From positions 744,001 to 808,000 of the forward strand of contig CAWIMX010000001.1 of assembly GCA_963837345.1 (NCBI GenBank): a stretch of 64,000 nt of DNA. The letters are read 5' to 3'. Shown here in pieces: positions 17,250 to 25,602 of this stretch. The notes under the pieces are model-generated. The model worked only from the letters and a program-made list of their open reading frames with translations. It ran no database searches and was not told where the DNA came from. The stretch comes from CAWIMX01 sp963837345. GTDB taxonomy: Bacteria > Acidobacteriota > Vicinamibacteria > Vicinamibacterales > CAVVIG01. Within the stretch, counting starts at the first letter, position 1; the number at the start of each line of letters is the position of its first letter. Both the position numbers and the translations under genes were made by a program.

Positions 17250-17679
17250 CCCGTTCCGCTACCGCTTTCGCGTCCGCTACGGCGAATGCGACGCGCAGAA
17301 GGTGGTCTTCAACGCGCGGTACGGGGACTTTGTCGACATCGCGACGGTGGAATTCCTGCGGGCGTGCGGCCTGCAGGATCTGATGATCACGGGCACTCTC
17401 GACTACCAGCTCGTGACGCAGACGTTCGAATGGAAGGCGTCGGCCCGGTTCGACGACGTGATCGAAGCGTCGGTGCGGGCGGCGCGTCTCGGCACCACGT
17501 CGTTCACGCTCGCGACCGAATTCCGCGTGGCGGGCAGCGAGGCCCTCGTGGCCACCGTCGAGACGGTGTACGTGCTGCTGGACGCGCGCACGCTCGCCAA
17601 GGTCCCGATCGATCCCGCGCTGCGAGAAACGCTCGAGCACGGCGCGGCCGGTTCGACGACCGACCACGCCGGCCCGTAG
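17239..17679 (+). CDS. acyl-CoA thioesterase, 4HBT/YbgC-like hotdog fold
   Basis: 146 residues. The 4-hydroxybenzoyl-CoA thioesterase signature is clear: 'RVRYGECDAQKVVFNARYGD' (active-site Asp in 'ECDAQ', with Val where 'GVVFN..Y' is usual), followed by the central helix 'VEFLRACG' and strands 'KASARFDDVIEASVRAAR'. Length is typical of YbgC/FadM enzymes, which hydrolyse acyl-CoA thioesters as homotetramers. Last gene of the secreted/DUF6644 operon. The role in lipid turnover is inferred from family only. Confidence 0.87.
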   Translation: MPTDPFRYRFRVRYGECDAQKVVFNARYGDFVDIATVEFLRACGLQDLMITGTLDYQLVTQTFEWKASARFDDVIEASVRAARLGTTSFTLATEFRVAGSEALVATVETVYVLLDARTLAKVPIDPALRETLEHGAAGSTTDHAGP

Positions 17680-17743
17680 ACTGCCCCTAGTGGCCCGTAC
17701 CCGCTGAAGTACTACCGCTTCGACGAACCGCGAATTCGAGATC

Positions 17744-17954
17744 AACCACAGAGACACGGAGACACGGAGACCCGAGAGCTGCCGGTCGTCGGCGCCGCCT
17801 CCGCGGCGCCTGCGAGGACGACCGATCCGGACACGCAAGGCGCGTTTCCCGGGCCTGCCGCCTTGGGTGTCCGGATCGCTCGGCCTCGCGGCCGGCCTGC
17901 ACAGCAGGCCGGCGACGACCTCGCGAGTCTCTGAGTCTCTGAGCCTCTGTGGTT
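17744..17954. repeat. 211-bp structured element with CCACAGAGACAC-type terminal inverted repeats
   Basis: The arms are imperfect inverted repeats of about 32 nt: the left begins AACCACAGAGACACGGAGAC and the right, read on the other strand, begins AACCACAGAGGCTCAGAGAC. Inside lie three perfect-stem hairpins: 8 bp (17791-17798/17803-17810), 11 bp plus 7 bp after one mismatch (17824-17834/17867-17877), and 10 bp with a 3-nt loop (17891-17900/17904-17913). GGTCGTC (17784-17790) can pair either with GACGACC at 17817-17823 or with the same heptamer at 17914-17920. It fills most of a gene-free gap of about 310 bp. Short ORFs reading MNHRGSETQ on the minus strand are products of the repeat, not genes. 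Confidence 0.75.
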
Positions 17955-17989
17955 CATTGCCCTGGTACTGATTCAGCCGATACGCTCCA

Positions 17990-19018
17990 CTAGACGCCTT
18001 CCTTCAGGAACGCCACGAGCGGCGGAATCGTCCGCTCGGGCGACTCGATGTGCGCGACGTGCCCCAGGCCCGGCAGGAGCAGCAGCCGCGCCTTGCCCTC
18101 CGGGATCGTCTCCGAGATGTACTGCATCCGCTCCTGGAAGACCGACGAGGGTCCGGCGAGGCGATCCTCGGCCCCGCCGAACACGAGCGTCGGCGCCTGG
18201 ATATGCGCCCAGTCGTACACGACCGGATCGGCGTAGTTGACGTTCCCGATCAGCACCTGCACCATCGCCAGCCGCGGCCAGTCGGCGCCGAGCGTCCAAC
18301 CGTAGCGGATGCGCGCATAGGTCTCGAAGGTGTCGTTCCACTGGCTCGGGTCGTGCGCGACGTACCGCATCAGGCTCGCGCGGATCGACTGGTACGTCGA
18401 CGCGAGGTTGCGTTTGTACGCCTCGTCGAGGCTCCCCGACGGCCGGTCGAACCGCCCGTCGGTCAGGCCGATCGGGTTGTAGAGCACGAGGCGCTCGGTC
18501 ATGTCCGGGTATTGCGTGGCGAAGCGCGCCGCCAGCATGCCGCCCATCGAGTGGCCCACGATCATCGCCTTCTCGATGTGCAGGCTTTCGAGCATCTCGT
18601 GCGTGTAGCGCGCGAAGTCGTTGAAGCTGTACGGCATGATCGGCTTCGACGAGCGGCCGTAGCCCATCTGGTCGGGAATGATGACGCGGAAGCCGTCCTT
18701 GCGGAGCGCGTCGGCGATGTTCCCGAAGTAGAACCCGGCGAAGTTGTTGCCGTGCAGCAGGACGACGACGTGGCCGTTCGGCCGACCCTGAGGCGCCACG
18801 TCCATGTAGGCCATCCGCACGTCCTGCCCGTACGTGGTGAGGTCGAAGTACGCGCTCGGATACGGGTACGGACACTCCTCGCAGGTGATGCTGACCGGCT
18901 TGACGCCGGTCGGAGTGGGCACGGCCGGCGCGCCGCGGCCCTGCGCCGACGTCAGCGCCGGAGACAGCGCCGTCGACAGCGAGAAGAGAAACAGGAGCGA
19001 AGTCTTCGTCGTGTGCAT
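17990..19018 (-). CDS. alpha/beta hydrolase, exported
   Basis: 342 residues with a signal peptide ('LLFLFSLSTALSPALTSAQG'). Alpha/beta-hydrolase fold: 'VVVLLHGNNFAGFYFGNIAD' (oxyanion HG), 'DQMGYGRSSKP', nucleophile elbow 'IVGHSMGGMLAARFA' (Ser about residue 160), acid 'VFGGAEDRLAG' and catalytic His 'PGLGHVAHIESPER'. Resembles haloalkane dehalogenase/epoxide hydrolase-like esterases. The mature N-terminus has 'CEECPYPYPSAYF', a Cys pair that may form a disulfide in the periplasm. TAAACT on this strand (19026-19031) ends 7 nt before the ATG. Confidence 0.87.
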   Translation of the reverse strand: MHTTKTSLLFLFSLSTALSPALTSAQGRGAPAVPTPTGVKPVSITCEECPYPYPSAYFDLTTYGQDVRMAYMDVAPQGRPNGHVVVLLHGNNFAGFYFGNIADALRKDGFRVIIPDQMGYGRSSKPIMPYSFNDFARYTHEMLESLHIEKAMIVGHSMGGMLAARFATQYPDMTERLVLYNPIGLTDGRFDRPSGSLDEAYKRNLASTYQSIRASLMRYVAHDPSQWNDTFETYARIRYGWTLGADWPRLAMVQVLIGNVNYADPVVYDWAHIQAPTLVFGGAEDRLAGPSSVFQERMQYISETIPEGKARLLLLPGLGHVAHIESPERTIPPLVAFLKEGV

Positions 19019-19124
19019 GGCGTGCAGTTTACCGCACGGGCCTCGCGGGGCGGCCGTCCGCCGGTTGACCCGTCCCGGGTCCGGCCCTATAGTGAGTCAC
19101 GCTACATATACGGAGACTCCTGGA

Positions 19125-19457
19125 ATGTTCAGCGCCGAGCTCAAGAAAGGCAGCATCGAGATGCTGGTGCTCGCGCTCGTCGAAGCGCGGCCCCGGCACG
19201 GCTACGAGATCGGGAAGCTCATCGAGCGGAAGTCGGGCGGCAAGCTGACGTTCGCCCTCCCGACGCTCTACCCGACGCTGCTCCGGCTCGAGGGCCGCGG
19301 CTGGATCAAGGGCCGTTGGGTGGAGCGGCCCGGCGAGCGCCAGCGCTGCTACTACCGGCTCACGTCCGAGGGCCGCCGCATCCTCGACGCCCAGCGCCGC
19401 ACCTGGCTGTCGTACGTCGCCGCCGTGAACGACGTGATCGGCACCGGCCATGCGTGA
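19125..19457 (+). CDS. PadR family transcriptional regulator
   Basis: 110 residues; winged-helix PadR: 'ELKKGSIEMLVLALVEARPR', 'HGYEIGKLIERKSGGKL' with 'LPTLYPTLLRLEGRGWIKG' as recognition helix and wing, then 'RCYYRLTSEGRRILDAQR'. Short C-terminal helix, so a PadR-s1 type dimer. It overlaps the downstream ADOP permease by 8 nt; this PadR-permease coupling is the standard arrangement of ADOP operons, where PadR is thought to repress its own operon. The leader carries small palindromes GTGAGTCAC (19092-19100) and GGAGACTCC (19112-19120) that are candidate operators. Confidence 0.9.
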   Translation: MFSAELKKGSIEMLVLALVEARPRHGYEIGKLIERKSGGKLTFALPTLYPTLLRLEGRGWIKGRWVERPGERQRCYYRLTSEGRRILDAQRRTWLSYVAAVNDVIGTGHA

Positions 19458-22143
19458 CTGGGACGCGTACGTCCGCCGCCGGTTCCCGTGCACGGGCTTC
19501 GAGCCGGCCGAAGCCTCGCGCGTCGTGCGCGAGCTGGCCGCGCAGCTCGAGGATTTCAATCGCGATGCCCTGGCCTCGGGACTGGATGAATCGGAGGCCG
19601 ATCGGTACGCGCGCCGGCAGATCCCCGACTGGGATCGGATGGCCCGCGACCTGGCGCGAGCGGATCGGCGCCTGGCAGTCCACGGGCTCGAGCGATGGGC
19701 CGGGCACGTCGACGACCTGGCGCAGGGCGCCCCGCGGAGGTGGATGATGATGGCCGGCATCTGGCAGGACCTGCGGCATGCCGTCCGGCAATTCGTGAAG
19801 CGGCCGGCGTTCGCGGCGGTCGTCGTCCTGACGCTGGCCGTCGGCATCGGCGCCGCCACGGCGATGTTCAGCGTCCTCGACGGGGTGCTCCTGCGCCCGC
19901 TGCCCTATCCGGATCCCGACCGCCTCGTACGGGTGTTCGAGATCGTGCCGCAGTACGGCCGATTCTCGGTGGCGCCAGCCAGCTATTTCGACTGGCGGCA
20001 GCAGAACACGGTGTTCGACCACATCGCGGCCTACAGCAGCGGCAGCGTGACGCTCAGCGACGGCGTCACCGCCGATCGCCTGGCCAGCGCGGGCGTCTCG
20101 TGGGATCTGTTCGCCGTGCTGCAGGCGGCGCCGGCCCTCGGGCGCACGTTCACCGAGGAGGAAGACCTCGGACCCGCCACGGTCGTCGTCCTCAGCGATC
20201 GCGTGTGGCGCAGCCGCTTTGCCGGCGATCCGGGCGTCGTGGGACGCCAGCTCACCCTCAACAACGCGCCGGTGACGGTCGTGGGCGTGATGCCGCCGGA
20301 CTTCTACTTTCCCTCGCACGAGATCGCATTGTGGACGCCCCTCGGGATCAACCCGGTCGGCGCGACGCGCGGAGGCCACTACCTGGGCGTCGTCGCGCGC
20401 CTGAAGGCGGATCGCTCGATCGACGACGCGCGAACGGAGATGAAGGGGCTCGCCGAGCGTCTGGCGGCTGCGTACCCCGACAACAGCGCGGGCGAGTCGG
20501 CCGGGGTGATCGGGCTTCACGAGGACACGGTGCGGACGGCCAGACCGTCGCTGCTCACGCTGCTGGCTGCCGTTGCGCTCATGATGCTGATCGCGTGCGC
20601 GAATGTCGCCAGCCTGCTGCTCGTCCGCGCGTCCGCCGGCGGCCGGGACATCGCCGTCCGGATGGCGCTCGGCGCCGGGACGTCGCGCGTGGTGCGCCAG
20701 ATGCTCACCGAGAGTCTGTGGCTCGCCTCGGTCGGCGGAGCGATCGGCGTCGGACTGGCGTACGCCGCGCTCGGGCCGATCCGCGCGGCTGCCGCGGGGA
20801 GCCTGCCGCGAACCGACGACATCACGATCGACATCGGCGTGCTCGCCTTCGCCGTCGCGACTTCGATCCTGACCGGTCTCGTGTTCGGGGCCGCTCCCGC
20901 GTGGCAGGCCTCTCGCGCGGGCGTCGCCGACGCGCTGAAGGACGCGGGGAGAAGCGGAACGTCGGCGGGCGGCCAGCGCATCCGCAGCGCGCTCGTGATC
21001 GGGGAGGTGGCGCTCTCGCTGGTGCTGCTCATCGGCGCGGCGCTGTTGATTCGGAGCTTCGCCAAGCTCACCGCGATCGATCCAGGGTTCGACCCGAACG
21101 GCGTCCTGACGTTCCACGTGTCGTTGCCGAACGGGCCCAATCCCACGGCCCGGCGCATCCAGTACTACACCGAGCTCGTCGATCGCGTGCGGGCACTGCC
21201 GTCGGTCACCGCGGTCGGACTGGTCCAGCAGCTCCCCCTGCAGGGTCAGTACGTGCTGTCCGTCGACTTCGAAGGACGTCCGACGCCGGCGCCGGGCGCA
21301 GGGGTGTCGGCCAACTATCGCGCGATCAACCCGGACTACTTCGCGGCGCTCGGCGTGGCGCTCGACCGGGGCCGGCTTTTCACCGAACGCGACAGGGAGG
21401 GTGCGCCGCTCGTCGCCATCGTCGACGAGGCGTTCGTCCGCCGGCATTTCCCCCGGGAGGATCCGATCGGGCACCGCCTGGACATCGGCAACGGGAGCGA
21501 CGGCCTCTCCGAGATCGTCGGCATCGTCGGCGACGTGCGGCAGGACGGCCTCGACGCCGAGTCGGAGCCGACGATGTACGTGCCGTTCGGGCAGGCGCCG
21601 ACGCCCTCGGTGACGGTGCTCGTCCGGACCGCGCGGGCCCCTCTCGCGCTGACGCCGGCGGTGCGCGACGTCATGCAGCGCCTGGATCGAGGTGTGCCGC
21701 CGTACCGGATCGCTTCGCTCGAGCAGGTCGTGAACGAGTCGGTGGCCGGCCGGCGGTTCCCCATGCAGGTGCTGGGACTGTTCGCCCTGATCGCGCTGTT
21801 TCTCGCGGGCGTGGGCCTCTACGGCGTGTTGTCGTACACCGTGACGCAGCGGACCAGGGAAATCGGCGTCCGGCTGGCGATCGGCGCGGCGCCGCCCCAG
21901 GTCTGGCGGCTCGTGATCGGGCAGGGCCTCAAGCTGACGCTGGTCGGGATCGCGCTCGGCATGGCCGGCGCCCTCGCGCTGTCGCAACTGGTGACCGCGA
22001 TGCTGTTCGACGTGACGCCGTTCGACCCGGTCAGTTACCTCGCCATGGGCCTCGTGCTGCTGATCGTGGCGGGGCTGGCCTGCTACGTCCCGGCGCGCCG
22101 GGCGATGCGTGTGGATCCGCTCGTGGCGCTGCGCGCCGAATAG
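19450..22143 (+). CDS. ADOP-type ABC permease with PadR-linked prefix domain
   Basis: 897 residues. The first 95 or so are a cytosolic 'permease prefix' helical domain ('EPAEASRVVRELAAQLEDFN', 'ADRYARRQIPDWDRMARDLA') found on ADOPs encoded next to PadR. Then come the first span ('FAAVVVLTLAVGIGAATAMF'), a MacB_PCD periplasmic domain, FtsX domain 1 ('LMMLIACANVASLLLVRASA'), a second periplasmic domain and FtsX domain 2 ('FALIALFLAGVGLYGVLSYT', ending 'RVDPLVALRAE'). No ATPase is encoded nearby. The tandem FtsX halves imply that one polypeptide supplies the whole membrane part; the exported substrate is unknown. Confidence 0.9.
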   Translation: MRDWDAYVRRRFPCTGFEPAEASRVVRELAAQLEDFNRDALASGLDESEADRYARRQIPDWDRMARDLARADRRLAVHGLERWAGHVDDLAQGAPRRWMMMAGIWQDLRHAVRQFVKRPAFAAVVVLTLAVGIGAATAMFSVLDGVLLRPLPYPDPDRLVRVFEIVPQYGRFSVAPASYFDWRQQNTVFDHIAAYSSGSVTLSDGVTADRLASAGVSWDLFAVLQAAPALGRTFTEEEDLGPATVVVLSDRVWRSRFAGDPGVVGRQLTLNNAPVTVVGVMPPDFYFPSHEIALWTPLGINPVGATRGGHYLGVVARLKADRSIDDARTEMKGLAERLAAAYPDNSAGESAGVIGLHEDTVRTARPSLLTLLAAVALMMLIACANVASLLLVRASAGGRDIAVRMALGAGTSRVVRQMLTESLWLASVGGAIGVGLAYAALGPIRAAAAGSLPRTDDITIDIGVLAFAVATSILTGLVFGAAPAWQASRAGVADALKDAGRSGTSAGGQRIRSALVIGEVALSLVLLIGAALLIRSFAKLTAIDPGFDPNGVLTFHVSLPNGPNPTARRIQYYTELVDRVRALPSVTAVGLVQQLPLQGQYVLSVDFEGRPTPAPGAGVSANYRAINPDYFAALGVALDRGRLFTERDREGAPLVAIVDEAFVRRHFPREDPIGHRLDIGNGSDGLSEIVGIVGDVRQDGLDAESEPTMYVPFGQAPTPSVTVLVRTARAPLALTPAVRDVMQRLDRGVPPYRIASLEQVVNESVAGRRFPMQVLGLFALIALFLAGVGLYGVLSYTVTQRTREIGVRLAIGAAPPQVWRLVIGQGLKLTLVGIALGMAGALALSQLVTAMLFDVTPFDPVSYLAMGLVLLIVAGLACYVPARRAMRVDPLVALRAE

Positions 22144-22145
22144 AC

Positions 22146-23419
22146 ATGTCCCGTTCGTCTCGACGCACGTTTCTCGGCCGGCTCGGCGCGGCGGCGGCCA
22201 TTCCGGCGATCGGGCAGGCCGTCTCCTCGCGGCCGCAGGGCGGGCAATCACCCGTCGCCTACGATCTGCTGATTCGGGGCGGGCGCGTGATCGATCCCGC
22301 GCAGCAGCTCTCCGGAGTACGCGACGTGGCGATTGCCGGCGGGCGAGTCGCCCGCGTCGCCGAGAACATTCCGGCGACCCAGGCGCGCCAGGTGTACGAC
22401 GCTCGCGGCAAGATCGTCACGCCGGGCCTGATCGACATGCACACGCACGTCTATCAGTACGCCATCCGCCTCAGCGTCGACTCGGACGTCGTCGGGTTCC
22501 AGAACGGCGTGACGACCGTGCTCGACTGCGGATCGACGGGGTCGGGATCGTTCCGGGCCTGCGCCACTACGTGATGGAGAGCGCCAGGACGCGGATCTAC
22601 GCGCTGCTCAACATCTCGTCGATCGGCTTGATCGTCACGAACGAGATCTATTCGGATCCGGCCCTGATCAACGCGCGCACGGCCATTCAGACAATCGAGG
22701 CCAACCGCGATCGGCTGCTCGGGGTGAAGATCCGGATCAACGGCAAGCACGGCGACCTTGCGCACGACATGGAGGTGCTCAAGGTTGCGCGGGAGGTGGC
22801 CGATGCCACGGGCCTGCGCGTGATGATGCACTGGACGACCGAGCCCGATCTGCTGAGCCTGCTGAAGGCGGGCGACATCCTGACGCATCCGTTCAACCCC
22901 CCGTCCGACCGCCAGTCCAACGTCTTCGGCGGCGACGGCACGCAGGCGGAGACCGTGCTGCCGCAGATCACGGCGCTCACGGACCGCGGCATCTTCACGG
23001 ACGGACAGCTCGCCACCACGCATCACTCGTGGGCCGTGTCGGAAAAGGCAGCGGAGCTGGGCCGGTGGCCCGATTCCATTTCGACCGACATCAGCCGCAC
23101 GCCGGACGGCCAGCCGGCCAGCGTGCGGGTGCCGATGTCGGAGTTCCTGCATCTGGGGATGCCGCTCGAGCAGGTGATCGCCGGCGTGACGTCCACGCCC
23201 GCCCGCATCCTGAACCCGCCGGAGAAGGTCGGCACGCTCGAGCCGGGCGTCACGGCCGACGTCGCCGTCCTCGAGCTCGAGCACGGAAGCTTCGACGACA
23301 ACGACGGCGCCCGTCAGATGCGGACGCTGACGCAGCGTTTCGTGGCGGCGGCCACGATCAAAGGCGGCGTATTCCTGAAAGGCGGCATCCCGCCGGCCGG
23401 TCGAGGCGCCGCGCGGTAG
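22146..23419 (+). pseudogene. Tat-exported amidohydrolase/deacetylase-like metalloenzyme, single frameshift
   Basis: Begins two bases after the permease stop with a twin-arginine leader ('SRRTFLGRLGAAAAIPAIGQ'). Frame 1 covers 'AYDLLIRGGRVIDP', 'KIVTPGLIDMHTHVYQY' (HxH metal site) and 'NGVTTVLDCGSTGSGSF', then a stop at about 22573. The next frame continues 'GLRHYVMESARTRIYALLNI', 'GVKIRINGKHGD', 'RVMMHWTTEPD', 'DILTHPFNPPS', and 'PARILNPPEKVGTLEPGVTA'. Adding one C to CCGGG at 22552-22556 restores 'SFPGLRHYV', so a single-base deletion explains the break. The family resembles dihydroorotase or D-aminoacylase-like deacetylases. With a normal leader and all metal motifs present, the gene is probably intact in the organism. 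Confidence 0.8.
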
Positions 23420-23443
23420 AGCGTCGGTCTCCACCTACGGGAA

Positions 23444-23476
23444 CCGGACGGGCCGCTCGCGGTACGGCCCGTCCGG
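23444..23476. terminator. strong bidirectional terminator hairpin
   Basis: CCGGACGGGCCG (23444-23455) and CGGCCCGTCCGG (23465-23476) form a perfect 12-bp stem with a 9-nt loop. It lies between the convergent amidohydrolase and beta-barrel genes, 13 bp before the latter's stop codon. There is no T-tract on either side. Confidence 0.65.
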
Positions 23477-23488
23477 GCGGGTGACGCT

Positions 23489-24109
23489 TCAGTACGTGAA
23501 GATCAGACCGGCCTGGACGCGGTGTCCGTGGCGCGTTCCCGTGCCGAAGAACAGCGGCGTCGTCTCCTTGTTTCTGATCGTGAAGAAGCGGTAGTCGGCC
23601 CGCACGCCAAAGTGTTCGGTGGAGAACCACTTGAGCCCGCCGCCGACGTTGCCGGTGAGGTACGTCTCATCGGTGGTGATGCCCAGATCCTTGCCTCCGG
23701 CGCACGGGCACATCGTGAGCCCACCGACTCCGCCGGTCGCGTAGGGTACGAAAGCGCGGTGGCTGCTGCCGGGATTCACGACGAGGTTCCCGCTGTACGT
23801 CCACATGTTGGGCGTGCGCTGATGGGTGAACGCCGTGGATCCCACCTTGAACGCCTGGCGCACGCCGAGCGTGCCTCCGCCTTCGCCCTCGACGCCGACG
23901 AACCGATTGACGTTCACGGTGAACGAGCCCCCCAGTGCGTAGTTGCCAAAATCGGGTGCGTTACCGTCGCCCGACTGTGTGAAGAACATGCCGCCTCCGG
24001 GGAACGCACCAATCTCGAAGCGCCCTGCCCCCGCGCCGCTCTCTTGCGCCACGGCGCTGGCGGCCACGAACAGGGCGGCCAGCGTACCGATGAGGACTTT
24101 GTTGCCCAT
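23489..24109 (-). CDS. outer-membrane beta-barrel protein (OmpA/OprF-like porin domain)
   Basis: 206 residues preceded by GGGAGGA at good spacing. Signal peptide 'VLIGTLAALFVAASAVAQ'. The rest alternates hydrophobic and polar residues and is Gly-rich: 'RFEIGAFPGGGMFFTQSG', 'ALGGSFTVNVNRFVGVEG', 'VGGGLKWFSTEHFGVRADYR', ending 'RVQAGLIFTY' with the terminal aromatic typical of BAM substrates. Predicted eight-stranded barrel. One cysteine pair ('MCPCAGG') lies in a loop. Function unknown. Confidence 0.82.
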   Translation of the reverse strand: MGNKVLIGTLAALFVAASAVAQESGAGAGRFEIGAFPGGGMFFTQSGDGNAPDFGNYALGGSFTVNVNRFVGVEGEGGGTLGVRQAFKVGSTAFTHQRTPNMWTYSGNLVVNPGSSHRAFVPYATGGVGGLTMCPCAGGKDLGITTDETYLTGNVGGGLKWFSTEHFGVRADYRFFTIRNKETTPLFFGTGTRHGHRVQAGLIFTY

Positions 24110-24274
24110 AGTTCCTCCCTTCGAACGCGACGTTCTTCGCGCCCGTCACACTCTCGTGAAGAGGATGCAAGTGTGTATCCTCGGAGCAGGGGCCAATCGG
24201 CCGCAGGTCCCATGAGAACGTCAGCGCCACCTGCCGCCACTTCGTCGGGCCGGGGACGCCCTGCCGGCGTTCCG

Positions 24275-25549
24275 TCAGCGGCCCCGCCGACGGCGTCGCG
24301 CGCCGGCGGCAGGCATTTCGCCCGGCGGGGTTCCGAGGCGTTCTGGCGCGCGTCCCACATACTTCGCGCGCGGGCGGATGATCTGCCCGGTTTCGTACTG
24401 CTCGATCGCGTGGCCGATCCAGCCGACGGTGCGCCCGAGGGCGAAGAGCATGAGCGGCGCGCCCGGCGGCAGGCGGAGCACCCGGGCGAGTGCGACGAGC
24501 GCGAAGTCGACGGTCGGGCGCTCCCGGACGAGTGCCGCGGCCGCACCGGCCACGGCCTCCATGTGCGCCCGCTCACCGGATCGCGCGTAGCGGCTGCGCA
24601 GCATCTCCAGCAACGCGATCGCCCGCGGATCGCCGTTCGGGTACAGCGGATGGCCGAACCCGTCGATGGCCTCGCCGCGCTGCAGGCGCCGGGCGAGCGC
24701 GCCCGCCACGCCCCGCCCCCGTCCGAGCGAGTCCAGCATCGCTTCGACGCGCACCGTGGCGCCGCCGTGCCGGCTCCCCTCCAGCGCCGCCAGGCCGGCG
24801 ATGACGACCGCGTACGGGCTCGACCCGGCCGAGGCCACCGCCCGCGCCGTGAACGCCGACACGTTCAGCTCGTGGTCGGCGCACAGGATGAGTGCGGCGC
24901 GCAGAAGATCCGCCCCCCGCCCCGGCACGCGCCACGCCCGTGCCAGACGACCGTCGATCGTCGGCGAGGGAGCGTCCGACGACGCGGCGACACGCGCGAG
25001 CAGATCGAGGATCCGCTGGCCGCAAGCGGCAACCGCGGCCGGCCGCAGGTCGTAGGCCAGCGGATCGCCGGCCGAGGCGAGCGCCAGCGCCGCCTGGGCT
25101 CGCGCCACGAAGGGAAGCCGGCCGCGGGGAACCGGGCGCCGGAGTCCGGGCGCGGCGGACAGGCCGGCCCCGACGCGCCCCGTCCAGAGGAGCGCCGCCA
25201 CGTCCCCGATCGATGTCGTGCGTGCCAGCTCCACGGCATCGTGACCGCGGTAGTAGAGCGAGGATCCGGCGATGAGCGTGATCGCCGACTCGAGCACGGG
25301 CATGCCCCACTGCAGGGCGTGCGCGGCGGCCTTGTCGGGGTCGCGTCGCTCCTCGGTCCGGCGCCGCAGCCGCTCCACATCGTCGCGCGCGTAGCGGCGG
25401 GTCCGCGGGGCGCCCGGCTCGACCTCGGAGCGCACGAAGCCGCGGCTGACGTAGGCATACAGGGTGGCCCGGGTCACGCCCAGGGCGCGGGCGGCATCGT
25501 GCGCCGACAGCCAGCGCCGATCGGGGCCCGGGGGAGGGGTTCTATTCAT
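24275..25549 (-). CDS. citrate synthase family protein with N-terminal MerR-like HTH
   Basis: 424 residues in two parts. Residues 12-65 are a helix-turn-helix of the MerR/excisionase type: 'WLSAHDAARALGVTRATLYA', 'YVSRGFVRSEVEPG' and 'RRYARDDVERLRRR'. The rest is a short-type citrate synthase: 'LAGSSLYYRGHDAVELA'-like N-terminal sheet, 'CADHELNVSAFTARAVASAG', 'SRHGGATVRVEAMLD', 'DGFGHPLYPNGDPRA', 'PTVDFALVALARVL' and 'GWIGHAIEQYETGQIIRPRA'. Both active-site histidines (HGG, GFGH) and the Asp (VDF) are present, so it could still condense acetyl-CoA with an oxo-acid or bind these ligands as a sensor. It is divergent from another citrate-synthase gene 53 bp away; I infer it may regulate the pair. 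The C-terminal 'GARRRRRGR' is very basic. Confidence 0.85.
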   Translation of the reverse strand: MNRTPPPGPDRRWLSAHDAARALGVTRATLYAYVSRGFVRSEVEPGAPRTRRYARDDVERLRRRTEERRDPDKAAAHALQWGMPVLESAITLIAGSSLYYRGHDAVELARTTSIGDVAALLWTGRVGAGLSAAPGLRRPVPRGRLPFVARAQAALALASAGDPLAYDLRPAAVAACGQRILDLLARVAASSDAPSPTIDGRLARAWRVPGRGADLLRAALILCADHELNVSAFTARAVASAGSSPYAVVIAGLAALEGSRHGGATVRVEAMLDSLGRGRGVAGALARRLQRGEAIDGFGHPLYPNGDPRAIALLEMLRSRYARSGERAHMEAVAGAAAALVRERPTVDFALVALARVLRLPPGAPLMLFALGRTVGWIGHAIEQYETGQIIRPRAKYVGRAPERLGTPPGEMPAAGARRRRRGR

Positions 25550-25572
25550 TGACTATTCAATCAATATTGACA
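25548..25572. promoter_or_regulatory. palindromic operator region and TTGACA promoter between citrate-synthase genes
   Basis: Two palindromes abut: ATTGACTATTCAAT (25548-25561) and the perfect TCAATATTGA (25561-25570). TTGACA (25567-25572) is a consensus -35; TACCTT (25591-25596, 18-nt spacer) is a weak -10 ending 6 nt before ATG 25603. A factor bound to the palindromes would cover this -35 and the start of the HTH-citrate-synthase gene. The tract is unusually AT-rich for the window. Confidence 0.6.
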
Positions 25573-25602
25573 CATTCATCTACTTATCGCTACCTTGCGG
25601 AC

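Noticed and set aside
17742..17957. Minus-strand small protein MNHRGSETQR...
   Set aside because: The start is formed by the CCACAGAG terminal repeat and the body by hairpins; a known type of false gene.
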